Positions 8,597 to 17,563 of a DNA stretch of 25,678 bases are shown here, piece by piece. The notes beneath the pieces are model-generated. The model did no database searches. It saw only the letters and a program-made list of their open reading frames with translations, and had not been told where the DNA came from. The stretch's first letter is position 1. Each line of letters opens with the position of its first letter. The translations under genes and the position numbers were made by a program. Source of the DNA: Prorocentrum cordatum (taxonomy: Eukaryota; Sar; Dinophyceae; Prorocentrales; Prorocentraceae); assembly GCA_963575745.1 (NCBI GenBank), contig CAUYUJ010009504.1, forward strand, positions 1 through 25,678, in the 5' to 3' direction.

Positions 8597-8659
8597 AAAG
8601 CGCCCCGGGCGGTTCCCCCAGTCCCCGCCCCGCGGTTCCCCCAGTCCCCTGGGCGCTTT
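8597..8659. repeat. Inverted repeat enclosing a duplicated 18-mer
   Basis: AAAGCGCCC (8597-8605) and GGGCGCTTT (8651-8659) are exact reverse complements. Between them GCGGTTCCCCCAGTCCCC occurs twice (8609-8626 and 8632-8649), 23 bases apart. The right arm runs directly into the following minisatellite. Confidence 0.7.
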
Positions 8660-9081
8660 AGCTTTAGCTTTAGCTTTAGCTTTAGCTTAGCTTCAGCTTA
8701 GCTTCAGCTTAGCTTCAGCTTAGCTTCAGCTTAGCTTTAGCTTAGCTTTGGCTTAGCTTTAGCTTAGCTTTAGCTTAGCTTTAGCTTAGCTTTATCTTAG
8801 CTTTAGCTTAGCTTTAGCTTAGCTTTAGCTTAGCTTTAGCTTAGCTTTACCTTAGCTTTAGCTTCAGCTTAGCTACAGCCTAGCTTTACCTTAGCTTTAG
8901 CTTAGCTTTAGCTTAGTTTTAGCTTAGCTTTAGCTTCGCTTTAGCTTAACTTCTGCTTTAACTTAGCTTTAGCTTAGCTTTAGCTTAGCTTTAGCGTAGC
9001 TTTAGCTTAGCTTTAGCGTAGCTTTAGCTTAGCTTTAGCGTAGCTTTAGCTTAGCTTTAGCTTAGCTTTAGCTTAGCTTTA
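8655..9081. repeat. GCTTTA hexamer to TTAGCTTTAGC 11-mer minisatellite
   Basis: It begins with about five pure GCTTTA hexamers (8655-8685) and switches to an 11-bp unit made of one 6-mer and one 5-mer (AGCTTTAGCTT). That unit continues for about 35 copies with scattered C, G and A substitutions such as TTCAGC and TAGCGTAGC. It is not a telomere: no GGG or CCC run occurs in the unit. Confidence 0.95.
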
Positions 9082-9120
9082 CTGTTACTACTAATGCTGC
9101 TTCCCTGGGGGCTCCAACTC

Positions 9121-9501
9121 CTAGGTAGGGTCGCACTGGGATAACTTAACTTTCGTCCCATAGCCGCCTGCAGGGGGACACGCCCGACCCGAGCCCAGAG
9201 TGGTGGCGATGGAGAAGTCCCCGGCGTCGGGCCGTCGCCGCCCACCTTCCTGGCGCGTGCGCGCAGTGGCCGCGCGCCTAGCTGTCGCACCCTCCCCCGC
9301 CAGCTGCTCCCTCGCTGTGCCGTTCTCCTCGGCCTCGCTGTCCTCCTTCTCTCTCGCCGTCTCGGGGAAGAGTGCGACGATCAGGAGCAAAAGAAGGGCG
9401 TACACGTACATGAGTCTACGCTGGTTTCGAGAGTACGCAGTGCGCAAATGCTCGTATCGCGCGGCCAGGCTCGCGGATCGAGGGGCCGTGTTCATATACA
9501 T
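9121..9501 (-). CDS. Possible small single-pass membrane protein
   Basis: The 126-codon frame has a soluble basic N-terminus (Arg-Asn-Gln-Arg-Arg at 25-29), then a hydrophobic segment of about 16 residues (30-45: Leu-Met-Tyr-Val-Tyr-Ala followed by five Leu, Ile, Val, Ala, Leu, Phe), then a strongly acidic stretch (about 47-59). Basic residues before and acidic residues after the segment would fit a signal anchor or a short transmembrane helix with the N-terminus inside. A (TA)n run lies about 60 bases upstream on this strand (9563-9579), which could be promoter-like or a simple repeat. The C-terminal half is Arg/Ala-rich and less convincing. No family is recognised. Confidence 0.3.
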   Translation of the reverse strand: MYMNTAPRSASLAARYEHLRTAYSRNQRRLMYVYALLLLLIVALFPETAREKEDSEAEENGTAREQLAGEGATARRAATARTRQEGGRRRPDAGDFSIATTLGSGRACPPAGGYGTKVKLSQCDPT

Positions 9502-9560
9502 AGCTGGGCGCGTACGTTCTTTGTGTTCTCCCTAGACAAATGAGTTTGCGAAGATAATTT

Positions 9561-9586
9561 TTATATATATATATATATACATATAC
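9561..9586. repeat. (TA)n run
   Basis: About 25 bases of alternating TA with a CATATACA tail, immediately left of the large element that starts at 9598. Confidence 0.9.
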
Positions 9587-9597
9587 ACCATATGATT

Positions 9598-11338
9598 TAA
9601 TCGCTTCGCTCACTCCGCCGGGCCGCACTGTGCCATCGCAGGCGTTTGCCTGCGCGTTCGTGGCCTCTTGGGGGCCGTTTTGGGGGCCTCTTGGAGACTC
9701 TTTTTTGGCCTCTTGGCGGTTTTGAGATCTCCTGGGGCGTCACGGGGGCCTCTTAGGTTCCTCTTGAGGGTCTCTTGGGGCCTCTCGGGGGCCTCTTGGG
9801 GGCTTCTTGGGGGCCTCTTGGGGCCTCCAGGAGACCTTTCTGCGCCCAGAGCTCGAAATGTCCGTTCGGGTCCCCCGTCTGGGCCCGCTCTTGGAGCCGT
9901 CTTGGGATGATACATTGTAGCGCCTTTCGTTCGAGGATTTAGGTCCGTTGAAGCAGAGTGGGGAGGGGGAGGAAGGGGACGGAGGGTAAGAGAAGGAAGA
10001 AGAGGAGGAGGAGGAGGAGGAGGAGGAGGAGGAGGAGGAGGAGGAGGAGGAGGAAGAGGGGAGGATAGGTAAGGATGAGGAGGAGGAGGAGGAGGAGGAG
10101 GTGGAGGCCTCTCGATTCTAGTCTTGATGACTTATTGTAGTTCTTTTCGTTCTAGGATTGAGGGTCGTTGGCGCAGAGGGGGGTGAAGGAGGAAAGGAAA
10201 GAACGAAGGAAGGGTTGGTGAGACGATAGGAGGCGTCTAGGGGGCCTCTTGGCGGTATTTCTGGGACCTCCTGGGGCGTCACGGGGCCTCTTCGGGGGCC
10301 TTGGGGGTCTCTTGGGGCCTCCGGGGGGCCTCTTGGGGGCTTCTTGGTGGTTTCCCCAGGCCTCGAAGGGACCTCTCTGCGCCTAGAGCTCGACATGTCC
10401 CTTCGGGTCCCTCGTCTGGGCCCGCTCTTGGAGCCGTCTTGGGAGCCTCTTCAGCCATCTTGGAAGCCTCTGGGGTTGTCTTGGGGCCCTCTGGGGCTGT
10501 TTTGGGCGCTCTCGGAGGCCTCTTGGGCCGTGTTGGGGCGATCCTGGTAGCCTCTTGGGCCGTCTTGGAGCGCCCTGCAGGAAAATCGCTAATTTCTGCC
10601 TCTGTAGGCCCTCTTGGGAGGTCTCTTGGGGCCTCTTGAGGGTATCTTGGGGCCTCTCGGAGGCCTCTTGGTGGGGGCTTCTTCAAGGCCTCTTCGGGCC
10701 TCCAGGGGACCTTTCTGCGCCTAGAGCTCGACATGTCCGTTCGGTTCCCTCCTCTGGGCCCGCTCTTGGAGCCGTCTTGGGAGCCTCTTCGGCCATTTTG
10801 GAAGCCTCCAGGGCTATCTTGGGGCCCTCTGGGGCCGTTTTGGGCGATCTTGGGGGCCTCTTGGGCCGTGTTGGGGCGATCCTGGAAGCCTCTTGGGTCG
10901 TCTTGGAGCGCTGGTAAGCCCCCAAGGCGAGACAAAAACTTTCGAACACTGTCGCAAAATCACCAATTTCTGCCTCTGTGGGCCCTCTTGGAGGTCTCTT
11001 GGAGGCCTCTGGGAGCGCCTTACAGGCGCCTTGGGCTGTCTGGAGGCCATGTTTGGCGTCTTGGATCGCTGTTGGGCCGTCTCGGGCCATGTTGAGCTCT
11101 CTTGGAGGCCACTGGAAGCGCTCCTGGAACGTTCTTGGGAGCCTGCAGGGACCTGGCCGAGACCTGTCCGCGACCTGGCCGGGACCTTGCCGGGACCTTG
11201 CCGGGACTGCCGGGACCTTGCCAGGACTTTGCCGGGGTATTTTTCGTCCGGGGACCCCGGCCCCGCGCGCGCGAACTAGAAATACTGTTAACCTGTTGCC
11301 GGAGATCTTCTCATTCCCTTGGCCCGCTGGGCCGGCGA
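9598..11338 (+). mobile_element. Large non-coding repeat element, copy 1 (1741 bp)
   Basis: The left end reads YAATCGCTTCGCTCAYTCC and the right end GGCCC-GYT-GGGCC followed by GGCGA, exactly as in the second copy at 15725. The trinucleotide ATT abuts both ends (9595-9597 and 11339-11341). The body holds degenerate GGCCTCTTGG repeats, a GGA tract (about 9985-10100) and a landmark beginning ACCT(T/C)TCTGCGCC at 9834, 10371 and 10709. The last two lie in tandem units 338 bp apart. The right-hand 108 bp (11231-11338), with a GCGCGCGCGAACTAGAA block and CCGGAGATCTT, is well conserved between copies. Gly/Leu/Trp and Pro/Arg/Gln frames across it are repeat artefacts. The 3-prime hairpin recalls Helitron-like ends, but the CTRR terminus and a rolling-circle protein are absent. 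Confidence 0.65.
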
Positions 11339-11435
11339 ATTATCGATCGAGTAATATTGCCAACAACAACAAGCAGTGTAAAACCCATGCGGCCCTGCTT
11401 GCTTACGTGCGAAGGCTCGCGCGCAGAGCGGCCAT

Positions 11436-11747
11436 CTAGTTTGGCGCGACCGACGCGGCCGCGGTGGCGCTGACCGCTGCGGACTTCCCATCGCGTCTCG
11501 CATGCCGCGCTGACACGCGGGCCTCTTCAGTGCGAGTCGGTGGATCGGGCGGGCGCGGTATCATGACGACGTCGGCAACGGCAGGCACGATGATGAGAGT
11601 AAGGATGACGACGGCGAGGCCAATGACGGCGCCGATGCTAATCGCGCTGATGACGATGATGGTGCTCACGTGTCGGTGATGAGCGCTTTGGAAGGAATTC
11701 GACAAACGCGTGCGGCCGGCGGGCGCGAGTGCCCCGCGTGGTTTCAT
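11436..11747 (-). CDS. Possible small hydrophobic protein, weak
   Basis: The 103-codon frame has a basic N-terminus with His-His-Arg-His (23-26), then a long hydrophobic stretch at about 28-63 rich in Ile, Val and Ala, long enough for one or two membrane passes, then a Pro-Pro-Asp-Pro-Pro linker and an Arg/Ala-rich tail. The hydrophobic run coincides with GAT/GAC-like triplet periodicity on the plus strand (about 11568-11660), a known way for a repeat to mimic a membrane helix. I keep it only as a candidate. No family is recognised. Confidence 0.18.
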   Translation of the reverse strand: MKPRGALAPAGRTRLSNSFQSAHHRHVSTIIVISAISIGAVIGLAVVILTLIIVPAVADVVMIPRPPDPPTRTEEARVSARHARRDGKSAAVSATAAASVAPN

Positions 11748-11759
11748 TTGACAGGGATC

Positions 11760-12640
11760 GTGCCCTCCCCCAGCAAGTGCGCAAGGGCGTCCGAATGGAT
11801 TCGACGCGCGCGCGAGAGAGGCCCGTATGGTCGCACTTGAGGAACATACCGAAACACATAAGGTTTTTGTTGTTGTTGTTGTTCGCCAGAGAGCGCGCGC
11901 TTTCTACAAACAAAATATTGCACAATCATTTTCTCTCAGTGTTCAAATAGATTCAAATCTTTCCGACACCTGTAGTTTTCGGCGGATGTCGGCGTTCGCG
12001 CGACGACGTGCGCGCACGGTTTCTGGAATTCGAGGATTTTTGAGAAGCGAATGCGCGCGCATACATACATATATATATATATACATACATATATATATAT
12101 GTACATCTATTTATATACATACACATATATACATACATATATACATATATATACATATATGCAGGTATAAATATATGCATATATATATATATATGTTTGA
12201 CAAGGGTAATGGGGGGGGGGTGTCGATGCTGGTGGTGTGGCTGGGATGGTATCAGTTCATCTTAGGAATGAGCGATGGGGCGGATTCGTATGTAACTTGC
12301 ACTTTCCCAGGGAAGGGAGGATATTCACCGGGGGTGGGTTGGTGGGTGGTGGATCCTACACATGTTCCCTGGGCAGGACAATTTGCGTTGTGCAATATAT
12401 GTGGCACAAATCTATGTGGTAAAATAGTTTGGACGCAATGTGGTGTAACCTATGTGGTGCAAGCTATGTTGCGTGAGTTACGGGGTGCAGAATATGAGGT
12501 GTGCATTCTGTGGTGTGTGGTGGTGCCATCTATGTGGTGCAATTCACTCTGACTGTCTTGAAGCTGTCCTCTCCAGTGCTCGTGTAAACATTTTACTCTC
12601 TTACCCGCAACTTGGTCGCACAACTTCCTAAGATTGTGAC
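11760..12640. repeat. CG-run-rich dispersed repeat, copy 1
   Basis: It contains short GCGCGCGC runs separated by AT-rich stretches (11800-12060), a (TA)n/(CATA)n block (12060-12195), and a GTGGTG-rich part (12230-12545). The part reading TGGCTGGGATGGTATCA...GCGATGGGGC (about 12239-12280) and the end reading CTCTTACCCGCAACTTG (about 12597-12613) both have counterparts at about 13780-14045. Copy 1 differs mainly by its TA expansion. A (TTG)n run lies near 11865-11882. No gene is seen. Confidence 0.55.
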
Positions 12641-12669
12641 GGTAGGTAACACATTGCATGTGTAACCGA

Positions 12670-13275
12670 CGCCAGCAATGACAGCGACAATGACGACGAC
12701 GACGCCGACGACGACGACTACGACGACACCGACGACGACTCCGACCACTTCGACGACGACGACAACAACGACAACGACGACGACGACACCGACGACGACG
12801 ACGACAATGACGCCGACGACGACGACGATGACGACGCCGTCGACGACGACGCCGACGCCGACGCCGACGACGACGACGACGACGACCACGACGGCGACGA
12901 CGACGACGACGACAATGACGACGACGAAGACGACGACGACGACGACGACGACGACGACACCGACGACGACTCCGACGACGACGAGGGAGGAGGGAGGACG
13001 ACGACTGCGACAATGACGAAGGAGGAGGGAGGACGGCGACAACGACGACGACGACGACCACGACGACGGCGACGAAATAGGAGGGACGACGACGAGACGC
13101 CGACGACGGACGACGACGAAGACGAGGGAGGAGGAACGACAACCACGGCGACAACGACGACGGAAACGACGACGACGCCAAAGAGGACGACGACGACGAG
13201 GAAAGACAGAGGACGACGACGGCGACGACGACGACGAGGGAGGAGGGAGGACGGCGACGACGACGACGACGCAAG
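12670..13275. repeat. (GAC)n trinucleotide tract with GGAGG interruptions
   Basis: GACGAC, GACGCC and GACAAC units extend for about 600 bases, interrupted from 12983 by AGGGAGGAGGGAGGA patches. GAC is the complement of GTC, so this is the same repeat type as 1-1262 in the opposite orientation. Poly-Thr, poly-Arg and poly-Val frames are artefacts. Confidence 0.95.
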
Positions 13276-14050
13276 AGCGCGCGCGCACGCTTTTGTTGAA
13301 ACTCCGTGTTGCGAAACCTTGTGTTTTTGTATGTCTTTTGGACACGATTTCGAAATCTCTCCGGAACCGAAGGTTTTTGAAGGATTTCGGCATGCGCGCG
13401 CGACGGCGCGCGCGTCTGCACTTCGCCCCTATTTTTGCAGAGGATTCCCGCGACGGCACGCGCGCAAGGGCGTTCGAAAGATTTCGACATGCGCGCGCGC
13501 GAAGCCCGACTGATATTTTTTGTTTGAAAATATTGAAAGCAAAAACAGACTCCGCAAGAGCACCCGCGTAAGCTCGTTTTTTAGAACATCAGTGTTGCGT
13601 TTTTTGGGGGGGGGGATTGGGGGGGGAACTCGATTTTGACATTTTTCCGAAACCGGGAGTTTTAGAAGGATTTTGGCATGCGCGCGCGACGACGCGCTCG
13701 TGTGCACTTCGTCCAATTTTTTGATGAACTAATGTGCGCGCGTATTTTTTTGCAGAGATTGGCGGGGGGAGTGATATTTCATTTGGCTGGGATATCATGA
13801 ATTCATAATTCGGATGGGCGATGGGGCTCAGGCGTAAGTAAATTGCAATACGAAAAGGTGCATCGTTAATTCCAGGGTGGGTCGAGTCTATTCTTTCTTC
13901 TTCTTCTTCTTCTTCTTCTCTTTCTTCTTCTTTTAGAAAGGAGAATATATGTGATGCGATCTTTGTGGTGCACATAACTTCGTTCGCAGAGAGTTGTCCA
14001 CTCGACTGCTCGCGCAATCATCCCACCCGCCTACCCGCAATTTGTTTTGC
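13276..14050. repeat. CG-run-rich dispersed repeat, copies 2 and 3
   Basis: Two diverged sub-copies lie in tandem. One is at about 13290-13425 and the other at about 13570-13710. Both carry CAGTGTTGCG- or CCGTGTTGCG-type starts, a GAAGGATTTYGGCATGCGCG core and a TGCACTTCG end. From about 13770 the sequence aligns with 12235 onward of the first copy (TGGCTGGGAT...GGGCGATGGGGCT) and ends CTACCCGCAATTTG at about 14030-14043. A (TTC)n run is at 13890-13935. G-runs at 13602-13626 interrupt the second sub-copy. Confidence 0.55.
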
Positions 14051-14057
14051 AATGCCC

Positions 14058-14905
14058 ACGCGGCCTCTGCTCTCGGAGCAGGCTTTGAGGATGCCTCAGG
14101 CGAGGCGCTGGCTTTAGCACGCCACGGAGGAGCCGCCAGGGGGTATGACACGGGCCCGTTCGCGCCCAGATTGTGGGGATGTCTCATACGGTTTGCCGTT
14201 TTCCATGCTCAACGTCCTTTGCTCTCAGAGCATATCGTGAAGATTTCTCAGGCGGTTTGCCTGTTTTTGTCTTCATGTTTTCTCTTACACTCCGTTTCAC
14301 CAGCCTTCAGATTCACTCATATTCCGGCTACCTCGCACCCACATTCATTCATACTTACCATTTTTTGATTTTCATTCATCACAGTCAAAGTCTGAATCGC
14401 CACACTACGCCTCACTCGCACTCAGACCCGCTTGCACTTAGATTCGTTCGCGGTCAGATTCACTCATGCTCAGACCCACTCGTATTCACATTGGCTTTAT
14501 CCAGACTCATTCATACTCAGGGTCAATCGTGCCCGGATCCACTCGCACTGCGACTCGCCCATACTTGGGTCACCCACGTTCAAATTTTCTCGCGCTACGG
14601 ATCACACAGAAAGGGCTATCCCGATCTAGCCGGCGTGGCCCTTCGGCACCCCAAGAGTCAGCAGGCGCAGTGAGTAGCACGCCAGAGAGCGGGCGTAGCA
14701 ACGCCAATCGCTTTGCGTGAAGTGCCGCGTTGAGAACGGCAAGAGGAATTCACCCTCGCTCTTACACTTGTGCTTTCCCAATCACTCCTGAAATATGTGC
14801 GGATGAGGAGGAGGAGGAGGAGGAGGAGGAGGAGGAGGAGGAGGAGGAGGAAGAGGAGGAGGAGGAGGAGGAGGAGGAGGAGGAGGAGGAGGAGGAGGAG
14901 TAGGG
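14058..14905 (+). repeat. Composite dispersed repeat, copy A (diverged)
   Basis: It comprises a GATGTCTC-type module block (14058-14290), an ACTCACACTCAG-type 12-bp array (about 14290-14600), a conserved tail (14620-14805) and a (GGA)n tract (14803-14900). The tail contains TAGCACGCCAGAGAGCGGGC and GTTGAGAACGGCAAGAGGAA. The same order and tail occur in the copies at 19356 and 23179, which have diverged clearly from this one. Ser/His/Thr-rich frames through the 12-bp array are repeat-derived. Confidence 0.75.
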
Positions 14906-15330
14906 ATGTCTCGGGCGGCTTTGCCTCTTGGCATGCTGGGCGTCCTCTGCTTTCGGAGCAGACTGGGAGGATGTCTCAGGCGAGGCGCTGGTTTCAGCAC
15001 CACAAGGGGAGCCGCTAGGCCAGGGGGTATGACACGGGGCCGGTCGCGCCTAGATTGTGGGGATGTTTCGTGCGGTTTGCCCGTTTGCATGCTGAGCCTC
15101 CTCTGTTTTCAAATCTGATTGTGGAGATGTCTCAGGCGGTTTGCTTATTTCTGCCCCCCTCCAGACTTCTCCCTGTTGGTGGTCCACTGTTCAACGCGAT
15201 ATAGCAGGCGTGACATCTGGGCACTCGAAGGCGGAGCCGCCAGGGGTGGGGACACTACAGTGTTCGCGTCCATATTGCGGGGATGTCCCAAGCGGTGTTC
15301 CTGTTTATGTTACCTAACAGCGAAGACTGA
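14905..15330 (+). repeat. Tandem and dispersed GATGTCTC-type modules
   Basis: Five variants of GGRGATGTCTCRGGCGGTTTGC occur at about 14903, 14969, 15059, 15124 and 15281. The segment 14945-15119 is a diverged duplicate of 14058-14231 (CTCTGCTYTCGGAGCAG, GGCGAGGCGCTGG, GGGGGTATGACACGGG). The module at 15198-15310 (ATATAGCAGGCGTG..., GAAGGCGGAGCCGCCAGGG) recurs at about 19525-19630. No protein-coding signal was seen. Confidence 0.65.
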
Positions 15331-15427
15331 TAGGTTTCTAGTGGGGTCAAACAGAGCACATCTTGACGCCCCAGGCGGGGGTCTTGGCGGGATCCGGACA
15401 GGGGATCCGGACAGATCCGGCAGCCCC

Positions 15428-15475
15428 AGGAATTCTTAGGAATCCGTAGGAATTTTTAGGAATCCTTAGGAATCC
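15428..15475 (+). repeat. AGGAATCC-type short array
   Basis: Five degenerate copies of a 10-bp TTAGGAATCC-like unit. The same unit forms the longer array at 17564-17795. It lies immediately before the 73-bp tandem array. Confidence 0.8.
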
Positions 15476-15478
15476 ATT

Positions 15479-15724
15479 CCCAGAACACCATTCCCAGGCC
15501 ACATTTTGAACGCCCGGAGCCAACTGTAGGCCACTTCGTGTTCTTCGTGTTCCCAGAACACCATTCCCAGGCCACATTTTGAATGCCCAGAGCCAACTGA
15601 AGGCCACTTCGTGTTCTTCGTGCTCCCAGAACACCATTCCTGTACCATATTTTGACTGCCCGGAGCCAACTGTAGGCCACTTCGTGTTCTTCGTGTTCCC
15701 AGAACACCATTCCTGTACCATATT
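15479..15724 (+). repeat. 73-bp tandem repeat array, left part (3.4 units)
   Basis: Units start at 15479, 15552, 15625 and 15698, each with CCCAGAACACCATTCC, then ATTTTGAMTGCCCGGAGCCA, then GGCCACTTCGTGTTCTTCG. The fourth unit is broken after 27 bases by the element at 15725-16749 and resumes at 16750. Confidence 0.92.
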
Positions 15725-16749
15725 CAATCGCTTCGCTCATTCCGCCGGCCCATGTTGCATGATCGCTACTGCTTCGCCGTGGGCCCGGGGCCATTGTGGC
15801 GCCGCCGAGGAGGAAGAAGATGAGGATGGGGAAGGGGAGGGGAGGAGGAGGAGAGGATGAGAAGGAGATGAGGAGGATGAAGATAAGTAGGAGGAGGAGG
15901 AGGAAGAGGAAGGGGCGGAGGAGGAAGCCTCTCGTTGGCATCTTGTGTTGCTCTTGGGGCCAAACAGGGTCGTCGTCAAGATGCTTCTCTGGGAGGCCTC
16001 TTGGGGTCTTTTCAGAAGCCGTTCGAGGGCGCCTGGGAGGCATTTTTGAAGTCTTCTGGGGGGCCTCCTGGGGGCCTCCTGGGACCTCTTGGGGGCCTCT
16101 TGGCGGCATCTTGGGGCCTCTTTGGGGCCTCTCGGGGCCTCCTGGGGCCCTCTTGGGGCGGAAGGCTCGAGGTTTTGGTTCGTGGTCCCCCTCTTGGGCC
16201 CCTCTTGGGGCCGTCTTGGGGCCGTCTTGGGCCGTCTTGGGCGCCTCTTGGGTCGTCTCGGGGCCCTCTTGGGCCCTCTTGGGGCCCTCGTGGAAGCCTC
16301 TTGGCCCGTCTTGGGGTGCTCTTGGGGGCCTCCTGGGCCGTCTTGGAGCATCGGATGGCCGAAAAGGGGACAAGGCCCAAATTCTTTCAAAACCATCGTA
16401 AAATGTCTGATTTGGGCCTCTCAGGGCCCTCTTGTGAGGCCTCTTGGAGGCCACTTGGAGGCCTCTTGGGCCGTCTTGAGGTCATCATCGGCGTCTTGGA
16501 GCGCTCTTTAGGCGTCTCGGGGGCCCTTTGGGCAGTCTTGGGGGCCTCTTGGGGCACTCTTGGCGCGCTCTGGGGGGCCTGAGAAGCCACACCCAGGAGG
16601 AAAACCATCTCTGAGTAGCAGTGGTCGGGCGGCGGTCGGGGTACTTTTCGCCGGGGGACCCCCAGGGGCCGCCCCGCGCGCGCGAACTAGAAGTATTGTT
16701 TAGCAGTTACCGGAGATCTTAGCACGCCTTTGGCCCGTTGGGCCGGCGA
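15725..16749 (+). mobile_element. Large non-coding repeat element, copy 2 (1025 bp), nested
   Basis: It has the same left end (CAATCGCTTCGCTCATTCC) and right end (GGCCC-GTT-GGGCC at 16732-16744, then GGCGA) as copy 1. It splits a 73-bp unit. The left flank stops at unit position 27 and the right flank restarts at position 25, so ATT is present on both sides (15722-15724 and 16750-16752), the pattern of a 3-bp target duplication. Body: GGA-rich (about 15805-15920), then degenerate GGCCTCTTGG repeats with CCGTCTTGGG variants (15950-16580). The last 113 bp (16637-16749) match copy 1 closely. No transposase or other protein is encoded. Confidence 0.72.
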
Positions 16750-16836
16750 ATTTTGATTGCCTGGAGCCAACTGTGGGCCACTTCGTGATCTTCGTGTTCC
16801 CAGACGCGAGTCCTGTGTTATATTTTGAATGCCCGA
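16750..16836 (+). repeat. 73-bp tandem array, right part after the nested insertion
   Basis: Resumes with TTTTGATTGCCTGGAGCCAA and the GGCCACTTCGTG block, then a further partial unit ending TATTTTGAATGCCCGAG, where it passes directly into the CTGAGG minisatellite. Confidence 0.85.
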
Positions 16837-17563
16837 GCTGAGGCAGGCTGAGGCCGAGGCAGGCTGAGGCAGGCTGAGGCTGAGGCTGAGGCACGCCGAG
16901 GCAGGCTGAGGCTGAGGCTGAGGCAGGCTGAGGCTGAGGCAGGCTGAGGCTGAGGCTGACGCAGGCTGAGGCCGAGGCAGGCTGAGGCTGATGCTGAGGC
17001 AGGCTGAGGCTGAGGCAGGTTGAGACTGAGGCTGAGGCAGGCTGAGGCTGAGGCTGAGGCTGAGGCAGGCTGAGGCTGAGGCAGGCTGACGCTGAGGCTG
17101 AGGCTGAGGCCGAGGCAGGCTGAGGCTGTGGCTGAGGCAAGCCGATGCAGGCTGGGGCTGAGGCTGAGGCTGAGGCTGAGGCTGAGGCTGAGGCTGAGGC
17201 TGAGGCAGGCTGAGGCTGAGGCTGAGGCTGAGGCAGGCTGATGCAGGCTGAGGCTGAGGCAGGCTGAGGCTGAGGCTGAGGCAGGCTGAGGCTGAGGCTG
17301 AGGCCGAGGCAGGCTGAGGCTGAGGCTGAGGCTGAGGCTGAGGCTGAGGCTAAGGCAAGCCGAGGCAGGCTGAGGCTGAGGCTGAGGCCGAGGCAGGCTG
17401 AGGCTGAGGCTGAGGCTGAGGCTGAGGCTGACGCAGGCTGAGGCCGAGGCAGGCTGAGGCTGAGGCGGAGGCAGGCTGAGGCTGAGGCCGAGGCAGGCTG
17501 AGGCTGAGGCTGAGGTCAGCCGAGGCAGGCTGAGGCTGAGGCTGAAACTGAGGCCGGCTGAGG
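16837..17563 (+). repeat. CTGAGG / GCAGGCTGAGG minisatellite
   Basis: About 120 units of a 6-bp GCTGAG repeat interspersed with 5-bp GCAGG or GCCGAG variants. Minus-strand frames read Ser/Ala/Gln/Pro-rich repeats and are not taken as protein. Confidence 0.95.

Noticed and set aside
8655-9081. Telomeric repeat
   Set aside because: The TTTAGC unit resembles TTTAGGG only superficially; the G-run is missing and the unit drifts to an 11-mer in the middle of a scaffold.
9610-11439. Gly/Leu/Trp-rich plus frames and Pro/Arg/Gln-rich minus frames
   Set aside because: Both strands are open because GGCCTCTTGG repeats rarely create stops. The frames shift between units and between the two element copies.
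12060-12195. AT-rich block as promoter or origin
   Set aside because: It is a TA/CATA microsatellite with no adjacent supported gene; nothing else marks it as regulatory.
15456-16582. Long frames of 200-330 codons over the second element copy
   Set aside because: The 332-codon minus frame crosses the left boundary of a nested insertion and runs through the 73-bp array, so it is a composite of unrelated repeats.
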